Shown: positions 20,830 to 33,610, counted from the stretch's first letter. The stretch is 34,182 nucleotides of DNA from Elysia marginata (GCA_019649035.1 BMAT01013704.1:51553-85734), one strand, 5' to 3'. Notes: a model not told the origin generated them from the sequence alone. Numbers and translations: made by a program.

Positions 20830-22080
20830 ACTTTTATAAAGATGGTAGAAAAAGATTTAAGGTAAAACAAAGTGACTGCCTAAACAAATATGAAAAAAAA
20901 AACAATATTTAACTATAGTTTCGTCTAAACTTTCATTTGAATGAGAATGCACAAGAAAAAATGGAGTTGACAGCAAATATATTATCCACTAAGCATTTTT
21001 GTCTATTTCTCTTTTTTGGTATTCCTAATCCAGTTGCCTCACGGATCTAAAGTGCCTACTCAAGGAGAGAAAGTTGTTTTTTTTCGGTCCGTAGCAAAAT
21101 CGAGATACAAAGGTTGACAAAGTCAGGGAGATTTTGTGTGATTACAGCCTGTCTTTTCATTTTACGCGTCCACTTACAGTTTTTATTTTCTTCTTAATTT
21201 GACCTTTTGTATATGTTTCACAAAACAGAAGATCAATTCGATAACAAGGCAATGAATTGTGAATGCTTTCTCACAGAAATTCTTCGTCGTGTATAATTTA
21301 CTTAAATCTTCAATCGTCTATTGTTCCTCAAGAACGTTGTTACGTTAATCCACTTTGCTTCATTCTGAGCACGTTGTTCTATTTATTATAGAGGCACAAG
21401 CCGGACTTGTATTTCCAAACTCGGCTTCTGTAATAAACTGAAAACACCAATTCTCGGACAGCTTTTAGTCTTCCTAAGTGAAAAAATAGAAATCAGGTTC
21501 GGCGAATGTACTTTCAATTTTTAAAACGTGTTTATTGGAAAATAGCAAAGTCTTAAATCTATTTCCTGCGGCAGAAGACTTGGCATAAAGGCTAACTATT
21601 ATACTGAAAAGAAACAACTAGACAATAAAGCCTATCTTTTATTCATTAGGTTTGATGGTTGAATCCCATAGAGTCTTGTTTTAAAAACAAAATCATTTAT
21701 ATTATATGAAGATGAACCTCTACCATTTATTAAGCAACGAGTATGAAGGGAGAAGAGAGGGGGGACTAAGAGAGAGAGAGAGAGAGTAAATGTCTCCCCT
21801 AATTGTCTCAAATTATTTTCCTTTTGAAATTCTTTAAGAATTTTGGTCTTTCTGCAACGGGAAAATAATCGACGTAGTATTGATTGGCGGGAGGAATTTA
21901 GAGATACATTAAGTTGTGCGACAAAGATGGAAAAACTCTTTAGTCTTGTGTAATCTCTTGGAAAACTCTAAGAATGGGTTTGAATAAGTTCACTATAACC
22001 AATTTGTTAAGAAAAACCGTTTGGATCAAACTTACATTCAAGGTACATCAAAAATAGTTTTAAAATAATTGGTTCTTATG
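20830..22080. other. No gene recognised
   Basis: AT-rich sequence with only a short GA run at 21767-21786. No coding, RNA or repeat signal that I can support. Confidence 0.5.
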
Positions 22081-22085
22081 ATGCC

Positions 22086-22210
22086 CCCCTCTCTCTCGTT
22101 CTCTCTCTCTCTCTCTCTCTTTCTCTTTCTCTTTCTCTCCAGCCCTAATTCTCTGTTTCTCTCTCCTTCTCTTACTCTCTTATTTTTTCTCTCTTCTTCT
22201 CCTCTTTCCA
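22086..22210. repeat. CT-rich microsatellite tract
   Basis: A CT dinucleotide run is followed by irregular TTTCTC, CTTCTC and CTCTT pieces. Confidence 0.9.
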
Positions 22211-22214
22211 TTTT

Positions 22215-24130
22215 CGCCCTCTGAGAATTGAACTCAAGGCATTAACCACGAGAAAGGTTTAGAAATCCATCTACCTTATTATATCGTTAAGCTATTTCGG
22301 AAAGACTGACAGACAGGTTCGTCAAGGTGTCACATTAATAAGCATTTCAAGTAGAGTCGAGAAAGCTGTCAAAATCTAATCGATGTAGTAGAATCGATTT
22401 ATGAACCATTCTAGTGTTAGCAAATGGTTTTTAAAACTCTAAATGATTATACCGAAAAATTTTCTTACAACGGTTTTGTCAGCAGACATAATCAACATAA
22501 ATCCTTCATTTATTTCTATTGTTACAATGTTAGCGGTAGGTTATAATTTTCGGTTTATTTAATTGAAAGACGATATCAAAACAATCACCTTCATTATTTT
22601 ACGAATAATAGGTGCCGGTGTTTAGATAATCTCCTCGGAAACATCTAATTTTTTATCAAGGGTTAAACGTAAAAAACAACTTATTGAAAAATAAACGCGA
22701 CAGGGAACAAGGTATTTCGAATAATGAGTTTATGAAACAAAAAGACTGCTCTTAAAATTACAGATCATTCAACAATTTTCTCTTCAATGTGTTCTGCTAT
22801 CATACTCCTAAGATCAAAAGTCGTGCCATCGTTCTTTTGTTCCTAGATTTTAACGCAGTATGGAACTATAGATAGTTGAACAGGTCGCTACAAAATAAAA
22901 GAATGAGTAGGCCTGCTGTATACTTGTAACAATGCCCAATCAAGTAACTCACCGGTTGATTTTTATTAACATAATAATAAATTGAACAAAGGTTACCACT
23001 GCCTAAGCTGAACCAATCAAAGGCAAACAAGAAACAGGGCAACACGTTCGTTTTCTTGAAAATCTCATGCCTAAATTTAATTTTATAACAAGAAATAATG
23101 AAATGGAACTTTATAGCCTGTCCGTCCAGAGCTCTAGGACCGTTTGATAAAAACGAGCAAGAAAAGGTAAACAAATGCTAAATAATAAAGAAGGGCTAAG
23201 ATAAGGAGAATATAAAGCTGATTTTTTAAATAATTTCACAAGTCTCTATAAGATGCTTTAAAATTAAAGAAAATTTGTTAACAAACTTTCCTGGTGATAA
23301 CCAATCCTCTATTCCTAAACTGCCACAATAAAATCATAATTGTCTTGATGGTGAACTGAAGCTCCGGGAAAAGTTCAAAAGTGGAATTTCTTTTCATATA
23401 ATTAAACACATGGCTTTAGTAGGAGAGAAGCAACTTTATCATAAATGTCTATTTAAACAAATAACAAACATTGTTTAATACTCACCGACAAAGGTGAAAA
23501 AAAAACAAAATGGATACATGATACGTATATAGTTCAGAGATATAGAGAGAGTAAAAAGAGTGGCAAATTAAGGAAAAAGGGGAATTCAAATATAAAATGA
23601 TACAGTAAATAGGGAACAGGAAGTAACAGCGGAGAGGGAATGATAGATAGAAGGACGAGGAAAGACATTGCATAAACTTTGAATCAAAGCGGAACACAAA
23701 ACGATCAACAGTACATGCATTCGAGTTGCAACAGAGGAGAGGGTACAAATAGTAAGAAGAAAAAGATGCGCGGGAGTAAGATGAAGCATAACTACAAATT
23801 TTTATAATTTTTTTTTTTATCATTTTTACAAATTTGGCCTACTAGGCCTATATTAGCCCCTGACAAAACCGAACACAATATAAAAAAAGAAAGTGGCTGG
23901 TGCGAAGAGAGAGAAAGAATAATAAAATAAAAGCCTTGCGGCGGGTCCTAAAAAAGTCGCTTGTCAGAAATTTATGAAAACGCTTTTAGAAATAGACTCA
24001 TTCCTTCTTTTCTCTATAACTGCATGCAATTTTTAAATTTGAAAGCTCCGAAAACATGCTTTTTTCAAAGTATCAATGTCTTGAAATTCGAATATTGCGA
24101 CATCTGACTCATTTGGAATTGAATGGATGC
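22215..24130. other. No gene recognised
   Basis: AT-rich sequence. The minus-strand frames at 22866-23174 and 23482-23823 are hydrophobic and Phe/Ser/Tyr-rich, as expected from AT-rich noncoding DNA, and resemble no family. Confidence 0.45.
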
Positions 24131-24133
24131 GAG

Positions 24134-24136
<3 letters not shown>

Positions 24137-24203
<67 letters not shown>
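24137..24203. repeat. GA microsatellite
   Basis: A pure GA run of about 67 bp, some 150 bp from candidate exon A. Confidence 0.97.
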
Positions 24204-24206
<3 letters not shown>

Positions 24207-24355
24207 AAGAAAACATGAGGAAAGGAACTCTAATTAAAAAAAATTGAACATTTGATGCACATACATAAAAGGATATGCCTTTGTCAGAGTTAGATTCTGA
24301 GAACACTATAAATCACTTTTATGATTTTTTTAGCGTAACTAGAACTAGAACTTAC

Positions 24356-24392
24356 CTGATAAAGATAGTTCCACAAAGCGCTTCTCCATCAT
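24356..24392 (-). CDS. Candidate first coding exon A (alternative start)
   Basis: ATG ATG GAG starts 12 codons, MMEKRFVELSLS, plus one G, then a strong donor GTAAGT. The leftover G combines with the GG at the start of exon 1 to give Gly, so the join is in phase. An in-frame TAA lies 15 nt upstream of the first ATG, and both ATGs have A at -3. No homology supports it, and phase agreement has a one-in-three chance by accident. The implied intron is about 8.7 kb. Confidence 0.35.
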
Positions 24393-26680
24393 TGTGTGTG
24401 GCCCTAATTATTCCAAAGCACCACACAGTTTATCTTTGGTAGAGCAGCTACAGTACTTGATTTGTTTTTCTTCTTCTCAATGTTAATGAGCCATGTCCAA
24501 CCTTTTTTTTTCACCAATATTTCTCTTAAATGAAACAGAGTCCACTGGTGTATTCTAGAGGCCTATTGTCTCATCTAAAGATAAAAATAATGCAACCGAT
24601 CCATGTGGACATTGTCTATTCAAAGCTGTGCGATGCCAGGTAAGAATCACAATGAGAAACAAACCTGTCCTCCCGCTGAGCTATCAACCTTTCACTAGGC
24701 CAAATGTTGGCATTGTATTACTGGTAAAAATCGTTAACAAACTGGCCATAAAAATCATACAGCTCGCTTTGCATTGATTTACAATAGATCTGCGCATGGG
24801 AAAGCTTGTGCCCCAGAAATTGAATCTATTTTGAGGCACAGTTGAAGCTTCTTTTCTCTTTTCAAGCTAAATAAAGGGACTCTTGATCTGTCATAGATTT
24901 CGGCTGCTTTTGTTCTCTTAAAATTAGCTTCACTGGAGCTTTGGAACAGGGAAAGCTCAAAGGCCGTCGAGGCTACATGGGTGATTAGAGACTGGACCTT
25001 ATTTCTTTAATGTAGCACAAGCCTTGGGCTGGCTTCCAATTAGCTTTGTAACTATTGATTCGGAACATTTTGGAGAATGGGTTTTTTGTGTTTATCTTTT
25101 TGTTTGTAAAATTTACTGTCTGTTTAATGTCTTATTCACTGTGTTTTCGGCTTATGGCGCTTTAGTCTTTAGTTGAAAGCTGCACCTTCATAATTGTTCA
25201 GCTTTCGTTTTGTCTTTTAAATTTCTGCTAAAGAAAACTCAATATTCAACTGTTTAAACTGAAAAATACTGAAAATAAGAGAAGATAAAGTATTAGTTAC
25301 AAGCTCAAATCGTACAACACTGCATTTATGTCAACACTATAACTGAATCGTTTAACTGCGCCATATATGGTAAATGCTAAAATGTGGCCCCAGAAGTTAA
25401 TTATTCATTATTGTTACACCAAAGTTCTCTGGTCCTCATTCACGAGAATACATTGTAAAACCAGATCTGTTCTCTAGAATGATTGTAATAGATCATTAAG
25501 CATTGTTAAATTGGGGCCTGCAATAAACCGTATATAAAGCGGATCTTTACTGGAATTCCTAGTTGCCACTGTTTATTCTAACAGCCCGAAATAATGGGTT
25601 TCTAATGTTAAGTTGTAATCTCCATTGCCACTGAGATACTACACGCACAGGTCTGTAAACTTTCAACCTTAGTTATAGTATGATAAGGCTGACTGGAACT
25701 AAGGTCTGGTCTAGCCAAGAGAAAAGGGAGAGGGTGATACGGGTTGAACATGTAAGCGTCTTTCGCCTGTTTTCTGACATTTTTAATGAATTTTTCAATA
25801 AAAAAATGAAAAAGGTAAAAGATAGATATCAGATATAGGGAAAAAAATTTAAGGAATTAAAGTTTATCGAGTTTTAACAAATCAGAACGGTTCATAACAT
25901 TCATAAAAATTAATGATTATTACGAAAAATGAAGGAGAGGCCGGGTATAAGCTACCTTTAGCAAATCTTTCAAACATCAAGAGTAAAAAGTGCATGCAGT
26001 TTTTGGTGACAGGTAAAATTAGCTTATGTACATACTGTTTATTCTGTGTGTTGATTTTTAAATCCGTACCCTGCGAAAACTATTTTTTCCCTCGCACTGA
26101 GCAGCTAGTCCGTAAAAAGCTATAAAAATGAAGTTTACGTCTTTCTAGAATTTAGAACTAAGACATACGATTGCCTTTCATCAGACTTAGCCTCGCGTAC
26201 TTTTTGTTGTTCAAAATTTCTATACCTTCATTATGAAAATAAGGACTCGGTTTTATGATCTTGGTGAAGAAACAAACACCACAAACCGGGCGTGTATTAT
26301 TCCTGCCACAACTATGCCTAAAATTATAATGAAACAGTTTGCCCACGAAATAATAAACTTGCGAGGACACTTTCCCTTGTTGCCTGTTAAACAGTCAGAA
26401 ATAATTAATGGGAAAGCAGGTATCAAGGTAGGCGCAGTGGAGTAGTGGACCCATAAGATCGAAATTGGGTGTACCAAAATAAATTACAGATTAGTGGCAC
26501 AGCCTCATTCGTTGGAACTAGCTGAAAAGGTGTGGGTGGGGTAATCCGGTTAAGTGGTTTAGTCTAGAGGAATGAGAGGGGTGAAATTCTCCATACTACA
26601 ATCATGTAGATCTAGAAGTTCTTTTACTACATTGGATAACTTTGAAGACCAGGCTAGTTAGAACAATCCAATGCCTACTT
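24393..26680. other. No gene recognised; 5' flank of candidate exon A
   Basis: Unique-looking sequence without TATA, coding or repeat signal that I can support. The overlapping frames at 26158-26477 on both strands have no family resemblance. Confidence 0.4.
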
Positions 26681-26703
26681 TGGGGTGGGGTGGGGTGGGG
26701 GGT
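26681..26703 (+). other. G-quadruplex-type run
   Basis: TGGGG repeated four times, then GG, gives four G-tracts of at least four with one-base loops. This is the classic pattern for a stable intramolecular G-quadruplex. Confidence 0.75.
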
Positions 26704-27172
26704 AGGTGGTGGTCATTTTTGAGAAATATGGCGGCTTAGAGTTATGATGAGGGGGTAAGTCACCGAATTGTTTGCAGATCCTCGAGGTAAGTCCAGTTTC
26801 TTACTAATGCACCGATATGTTATCTTGCCGGGCAGAAATAGTCGCCAGGGAAGGTCTTCATTTCAAAGTCTTCAGTCGCCTCAGAGTTCGATAACTATGT
26901 AAACGTGATAAAGGTTAACCAAACAGTGTTGCATGTACAGCCGAAAGACTTAGGAAGCGCTCTTGCGGTACAAAGACAGGAGACAGAGAAATAATAAATT
27001 AATGTTGGTTACAATGAGCTTCATAGTCAAGGGTAACGGCGTACACACATTAAAGCATAACCGAACAAACGTATGGATCTACATGCATGCGGAAAGTGAC
27101 TTCGAGTTGTGATTCCGCAGGTTAATAAATTACCATTTCCTCCACGGAGACTCACCTCGGTTCCTCGGGGCG

Positions 27173-27232
27173 TTCAAATAATAATAACTTTATTACATAC
27201 TTATAGCAGGCACATTGTCAAGCGAACCAAAA
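27173..27232 (-). repeat. Possible LINE/SINE 3' tail
   Basis: The minus strand reads TGCCTGCTATAAGTATGTAATAAAGTTATTATTATT, an AT-triplet ending of the kind seen at 3' ends of LINEs and SINEs. There is no body sequence to confirm it. Confidence 0.3.
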
Positions 27233-27273
27233 ATTATTTTTGTAGCCCATAAATATATATAGAAATTGGACGG

Positions 27274-27289
27274 ACGCTCGCGCGAGCGT
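27274..27289. other. CpG-rich perfect palindrome
   Basis: ACGCTCGCGCGAGCGT is a perfect 16-bp palindrome with four CpG sites in its central part, in otherwise AT-rich sequence. GAAATTGGACGG and AACGGAAATTGC flank it. Confidence 0.6.
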
Positions 27290-29310
27290 AACGGAAATTG
27301 CTTTTTATCACAGTTCATTTCAGGTGAAATGGAGTGAATGAAAAGGGCCTCTGAAGAGATCTAATCTAGAGAGGTATAAAATACACTACGAGTTGACGAG
27401 GTGAATGTCGTTATTGTATATGAACTGTGATATTGAACTAGCGTGATGGCCAACTACACAAAGGGACTGTTAAAAATCACAATAAAAATTGAATAGGCTT
27501 GGATCTATTTTTAAGTCGATCGGTTTTTTTTATTCCATACTTCAACAGTTCACACAATACACAATCCCAAGAAGATTAGGTTCATTTGAATAACAGTCAT
27601 GTAAATGGAGAAATGCTCGTGATGAAATTGATTGATAGAGTTAAAAGTGCATGTATAAGTATATACATGTTCTGTGTTTTAACTTTAGAGACACAGTGCG
27701 CACTAAGCGAACTAGCACTGGTTTAGAATAAAAAGCATCCAATGAAATAGGGCCTATCCAGATTAATGGTTCGACAAACTTTAATCAAAGTTTAAATTAA
27801 AAAAGGACTCCCACGAATTTGAATCAACAGGTTTCCTTCCAACTGCTAGCATTCATTTAGTTCTAACACAGTGGTGTTACAATGATAAACGTATAAGTAT
27901 ACGAAGTACCAATGCATGTGTATTGTTTTTAAACAACCAAAGTAAAAAAAAAGAAGAAAAAAAACTAGATGAATGTGTCATGGTGAACATTGTGTGTCGT
28001 GTATTATCAAATTACCATTGTAGAGTTAACTTCAAACATTTCATGAGCAATGCACATTAGATCAGCCAATTGCTAAAAATATATGTGATCGGTCAACATC
28101 CTCACCACCTTAAACTGTTTTTTAAATCGAAAGCAGCGGACGCAACCCTTATGTGATTTTTTTCGTCTTTTAAATTTTTCTTTTTGCTTTTTGGTCGAAC
28201 AGTATTAGGGATGTATCTAAGTTATAGCTATCTAATACTGAATTTCAAAAAGGTTGCTTTTTAGCTGAGATATCTGCACAGTATCTGGTTCTACTTTGCT
28301 ACCAAGTATAAATTTGCTTCATTGGGTGCGCAGCGATGCAGAAAAAAACTTGTTGATTCGTGTTTTTTTTTTAATCTTGATAATCTGACAAGGCCCGGTG
28401 AACGATATGTTCTAAAAGACGTTTCCAAACAAAATTATTTTATTTTTGTGAGTAAAGTTGTTAAAGCTGTGTGAATGTTGATGATGATGCCTAACAATTT
28501 TCAAAATCAAATTTAAGTTCTTCATCAGTATGCCAAAAAAAATTCATTAAAAATTTGTGCAGATGTTTCATATCAAAGTTCATTTGCAAGGCAATCTCTA
28601 TCTATGTCTCTCTCTTCCTCTCTCTTACAACACAAGAGAGAAGTCAGTTTCTGATACCCTGGCCTAGGAGCTGTAGATGAGGTACATACATAGATGCCAA
28701 TACAAGAGATGGATGTAGATTTTCTAAAAACAATTAATTGTACTTCGATTAAGAACAAATAACTCTGATCGACTGTGTGCGTGGGAAAAAACTAGAAATC
28801 CTCAGTCAAGCATTGGCTTAGTTCCAGCCTGCTCTTGTTTGAGAAAATGGGGGTAGAAATTCAAAATTGGCAACTCTTTTAGTGCTCTCGATTACAAAAA
28901 AAAAATAATAAAATGAAGGAAACAAAATAGGACGTGGGTGCGCGTGTGTGAGAGTATATTTGTAATCAAATCTAACTGTGCATTCATAACTAATTTCTAA
29001 GGTCCATTCTGTAATTATGTTTTGTATAAAGACTTTGATAGAAATAAATGTAATTATTACCAGTTTGGCACGATATTTTTTTTCTTTTCCCGCCGTTAGT
29101 CTCAAAAGCTGTAGGGATTTAGGAGCTTTTGATTTTATTGTACTAAAAAAAACAACAAAAAAAAAAACAATGAGCTTGGGTTCCTTTTTTTTTGCTTTTT
29201 AATTGTACATGTATAATGACTCAATTATAATGATTTCCATGATGAACTCCTGGCCACGTAGGAAGAAAGAACTGAGAATAAGACTTTAACTTAAGGATAC
29301 AATACCAAGA
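27290..29310. other. No gene recognised
   Basis: AT-rich sequence with short A and T runs. The frames at 28573-28758 and 28818-29202 are unsupported. Confidence 0.45.
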
Positions 29311-29319
29311 CACAAGGTT

Positions 29320-29490
29320 AAGATCACCCTGCAACGATCAGCGCCAGTAGAAGTAAACAGGAAAAAGATAGAAGGACAGCATCAAAGAGTGGGCTCAAGT
29401 TAGGTTCAGAGATTCCCACAGAGCTGCAGGGAACAAAGACTAAGAGAGATGGCAAGAGATTATCATAAGGATGATCAATGTGGCCCCGAA
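29320..29490 (+). pseudogene. Non-LTR retrotransposon C-terminal remnant
   Basis: Two frames together resemble the conserved end of endonuclease/reverse-transcriptase LINE proteins. First comes KITLQRSAPVEVNRKK. After a frame shift follows DSIKEWAQVRFRDSHRAAG, a stop, then ERWQEII. The family usually reads D-N-I-x-E-W-T-G-x-x-x-x-x-S-x-R-A-A-x-x-R-x-x-W there. The frameshift and the TAA show it is dead. The upstream domains were not found. Confidence 0.6.
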
Positions 29491-29499
29491 CATCCTCTT

Positions 29500-31212
29500 C
29501 TCGATGAGTTTAGACTATGAAAAGTATGATTTGCAACGCATAACAAAAGCCTTAGTTTAACAGAACCTCATTAATCATTTTTAATGATAAAAATGTATTA
29601 ACTCAGTATAAATCTACACATCTAAACCTTTGAGTTTGACTCTGCGGAAGCCACTGATAAAATGTCAAAATTTCAAATTGATCTTTATGGATTTTAAATG
29701 TATGTAATATTATTACGCCTTCAAAATCTTCGGCTAACAAAACGATACTGGTAAATCTAATCAGATTACCTAAAAACCCTAACAAAGCCGAAGAAGTCGT
29801 ATACTCCAATCAGGCTGGAACTGATACTAATAGGCCTGTGTCCATTGACCAAACCAAGTCGATAGGACAATGATCTGCGAAAGTTCATTGCCCCCAAAAT
29901 TTGTTGTTAAGTATCAAACTAAGCTTATAGCAGGTGAACAAGATATAAATTAAGAACAGGAAAACCGGTCAGGTGTATTTAAAATAATAGGTGTTCTTGT
30001 TTCTGATTTGTACAAGTTGGTTTAACTTGTTCTTCATTAAATGGCTTTTTATGCTTTCCTAAAACGTCTTTAAATACATGCTACATGTATTGAAAGTACC
30101 TGACTCAAGGGTTATAACTACCGCACTTGTTTATTTCAACAATTTAAGATTTCGGCTACACGAGAATTTACTAAAAGTAAATAATAACGCTTTCTTAAAA
30201 CCATGTTGGAAAAACAATTATTTTATGGGAAAAGACTTTTCGAAACGGAAAAACGCTCTTTCATTTTTAAATCAAATCTACTAACCGATGTGATTAAAAT
30301 AATGCGATTTTCTTGTGTTGCAATCCGGAACTAATTCAGTGATAAATTTAAACGACAATCTATTCATCCACGTTGTCTATTACAGAACCGCCAGTTACTT
30401 GCGCCCTAGACACTTGACAATATAGGCTGTGGTAAAATAACAGTAGCTATTGTGGTCAATGGTCGATTTCTTGGGAGCCAGACAATCGCGTAAACAAATT
30501 AAAAAAGTAAAATGTTTCATACGTTTGAAATAATATTATCTTTGGAAAAAGTCGAGAGTTAATTAGGCTATAAATATAATAAAGTTTATCTACGAGCGAA
30601 ATCGGAAAGGCAAATCAACTCATTAACATTTGTTCAGAACTTACTAATGATATGTGACAAGATGCATTGTGCATTATCCACGCCAGAGTAAGTGTACAGA
30701 TTTGAAAATGACTTTGGTAAGTTTTTTTTTTACATGGATTTATATTGAACAAAGCTTGAGCTGATAGTGTAATTGTTTCTTGTGGCCCTGTCTATGTTTC
30801 TGAAGTTTAAAGGAAACTTAGGGCCCTATTAGACAGGGTTAACTAATATATGTACGTATCATCAAGGCCTATTCACTAATCTATTAAAAATCTGTCAGCG
30901 AGATGCCGACAACGGCAACGTATACATATATGCTTTTGCAATAAGTGCGGCAAGAAAAAAACAATAGTAGAGTCGTATTGTTGAAGTAGGGCAGACATAA
31001 TTATTTCTAGTGTGTTGCGCCCATTACCACAAATAATTTTCAGTTTTATTAGTTAATATTATTGTGTTTGTTATCTTTGTCTCTCTCCTTTACTTTTTTC
31101 TTTCAATATATCGATCTTCTTGTATCTTTTTAAAGATTCTCGTGTTTACTTGATTTATGGGGAAAACGTGCAGGTTTCTCCTATTCCTATTCCCAATCAT
31201 TAGCCTAAATGC
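29500..31212. other. No gene recognised
   Basis: AT-rich sequence. The short frames at 29603-29809 and 30078-30284 have no family resemblance. Confidence 0.45.
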
Positions 31213-32094
31213 TTAACCTTCCCCATACGTCTTAGGTCGAAAACGACCCAGGAGCCTCTAAAATATCTGTTACGTGGCCCTGAGTGACGCCATATACTCC
31301 ATCGCCAGATGTATTCTAAATTTATGCAATTCCTCAACATGTGATGAGACCAGTTTTCCAATTTAGCTCATTTTTTTCTTCATTGACATTTTCATACACA
31401 GCCACGCATTCGAATTTCGTGAGTCATTTTCGGCCCATACATTTTAAATAAGGAAATATGCCCGAAGGCGAAAACTAAATAGCCTATAACAATCACATTA
31501 AATCAACTTTGAGCAGACTATTTACGTTGATAGGTGTACAGAAGTGTTTCAAACCGGAAATGACAACCACAACCACAACAAATACTACTATTACTACTAC
31601 TGTTACTACTACTACTACTACTTTATTACTTATATATTACTATACTACCACCACCACCTCTACTACTACTACTACCTCCACCTCTACTGCTAATAATACT
31701 ACTACTAGTACTAGTACTACTGCTACTTCTTCTACCACCACCACCACCTCTACCACAAGTACTAATAATACCACTAGTACTACTACTACTTCTACCACCA
31801 CCACCACCTCTACTTCTATTACTACTGCTACCATTACTACTACTAGTACATGTACTACTACTACTACTATTATTGCGTCTAGTACTGCTGCTACCACTAC
31901 TACTGACTACATGTAACTAATGTGTACTCACAGTTTTAATATTTCTTTAAACTCAACGTGAGTTGGGCAATTACCTCCGAAAAGTTATGGGTAAAAAGCG
32001 ACCCATGACATATTTTTCTATATGAAATATAAGGGTTGAAAATGACCCAGGACGTACAATGTGTGTGTAAATATCGACCTACAGGAAAGGTTAA
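31213..32094. mobile_element. piggyBac-like non-autonomous element with TTAA ends
   Basis: TTAA at 31213-31216 and at 32091-32094 flank an 874-bp unit. Its ends begin CCTTCCCCATACGTC and, on the other strand, CCTTTCCTGTAGGTCG. Just inside, ACGTCTTAGGTCGAAAACG faces ACGTCCTGGGTCATTTC in inverted orientation, and both contain a GGGTC...GACCC-type palindrome. TTAA target duplication is the hallmark of the piggyBac superfamily. No transposase is present; the centre is a trinucleotide array. Confidence 0.68.
31566..31906. repeat. ACT/ACC trinucleotide array with longer-period units
   Basis: ACT and ACC triplets with AGT, TCT and AAT variants fill the middle of the TTAA-flanked element. The block TCTACCACCACCACCACCTC recurs at about 31730 and 31791, giving a longer period of about 60 bp. 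Frames through it encode poly-Thr/Ser or poly-Val/Glu and are not taken as genes. Confidence 0.9.
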
Positions 32095-33610
32095 AATAAG
32101 CCTAAGACTAGAGTGGTCAGACTTTGTAACGTTTAAGTCAACTTCTATACATTTTTCCGACAAAGAGAGGTTTTTCAGTTCACTGTGCATGTACTAATAT
32201 TAGGTAGGTGAGAGAAATAGAGGGGTGTGGGCGCTGATGGCTAATACCTTTATAAAGTTACCGTGAAATTTATTTTAGCGTTAATTTTTCTTTCAAATTC
32301 ATTTATTGTACATGTAGAACCTTGTCTTTGATTTGAAAATTAGTTTTCTTGTATCAACAAATTTTCTTTCTTATCAGTGTCTGTAGAAGTTAATGGTTTT
32401 AAAACAGGAAGGCCTACGTGCAGTTTATCACAAACTACCTCAGTTCATTCTGTAGGAAAAAAATTCTCATACCACCAAATTTTTAAAGACCATGTGCTGG
32501 ATTTCTTGTTCAACTAGGGAACACTGTTAAAGTAAGGAGCACCATTAGCCAAGCAAATCCCCTGAGAAACATGTCTCACTACCAGTGCAGATGGGTCAGG
32601 GGTCACAATTTTTTCCGTTCGAGTAATCAATGTCCAGCAAAATGGACAGATTCTAATAGCTTGAAGTTACTGCAGTATTCTCAAAATATGTTACTCTACA
32701 TGTTGAATAAAAGCAGCTAAGAATATAAAAGAGAAACTTATATTATAATAGAAGGGTTTCTTTCTTTTTTTTTAAACTAAAACTTCTGGCACTTCATTGG
32801 TTAAGCTTTCCTCATGAGGTGTTTTGTTGAGTCAATGAACGGTTATAAAAGTTGCCTTCAGTATCCTATACTCCCTTCACTTCTACCAGTTAACATGTAT
32901 CGTGGAATGGATATAATAAACAATGGAATCAAAGTAATGAAAGTATTAATGGGTAATAAAGCACACACCTATAAAGTTTAAGATTTCCTGTGATACATAC
33001 AGAGTTGACTTTGAGCCAGAATTTTCCTAGGTGTTGAGTTTTAACAGGTTTCATTGCAATGGTCAGGAGCGAACAAGACCTTAAAGAATAGAATATTTTT
33101 TTTAATGGTGTCTTTTTCAACCTTTGATCTTACAGCAGCATGCATACAATTACATGGATTTTTAATTTTTCAAACGAAAAAAAAAATGATCCAAAGATTC
33201 ACCATTGCCTAAGCAAAAAGCCAAATTTGAACACAAATTAAAAGATTGGTGCTTTGTTAGACCTATCAGTATCTTGAGACTGCATTGTAATCAAGACAGA
33301 CGCTCAGGTAGGTCTTGTGCGGGCCATATTAAGAATGAGATTATTTGATGGGGAAAAGACTGGGTTAGGGGTGTTTGTGTGACTGTGATAGCCACAGAAC
33401 CACCAAGTCAGCGCACAAATTACTGCAGACACACTATTTAAGTATTTTTGATTGTGGCCTAATGATTTTGCTTACTAGTCATGGCAATGTTTAGTTCATA
33501 GCTCCACAGTCCACCCACCCACAGTACAGTTATAGCAGAAATGGAAAAATGCAACTGCAAGCCATTATATATGGACTCAATTGTAGATACATAATATTAA
33601 TAACAAGCTC
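32095..33610. other. No gene recognised
   Basis: AT-rich sequence between the TTAA element and the reverse transcriptase fragment, with no supportable feature. Confidence 0.45.

Noticed and set aside
23486..23519. Third possible first exon (ATG ... donor GTGAGT, phase 1)
   Set aside because: The encoded residues are almost all Phe from a T run, and the ATG context is poor. It shows how easily phase matches arise by chance here.
24056..24247. Arg/Glu-repeat open frame
   Set aside because: Translation of the GA microsatellite.
31509..31916. 135-codon Thr-rich open frame, mucin-like in appearance
   Set aside because: It is a translation of the ACT/ACC array inside a TTAA-flanked element. No signal peptide or flanking domain is seen.
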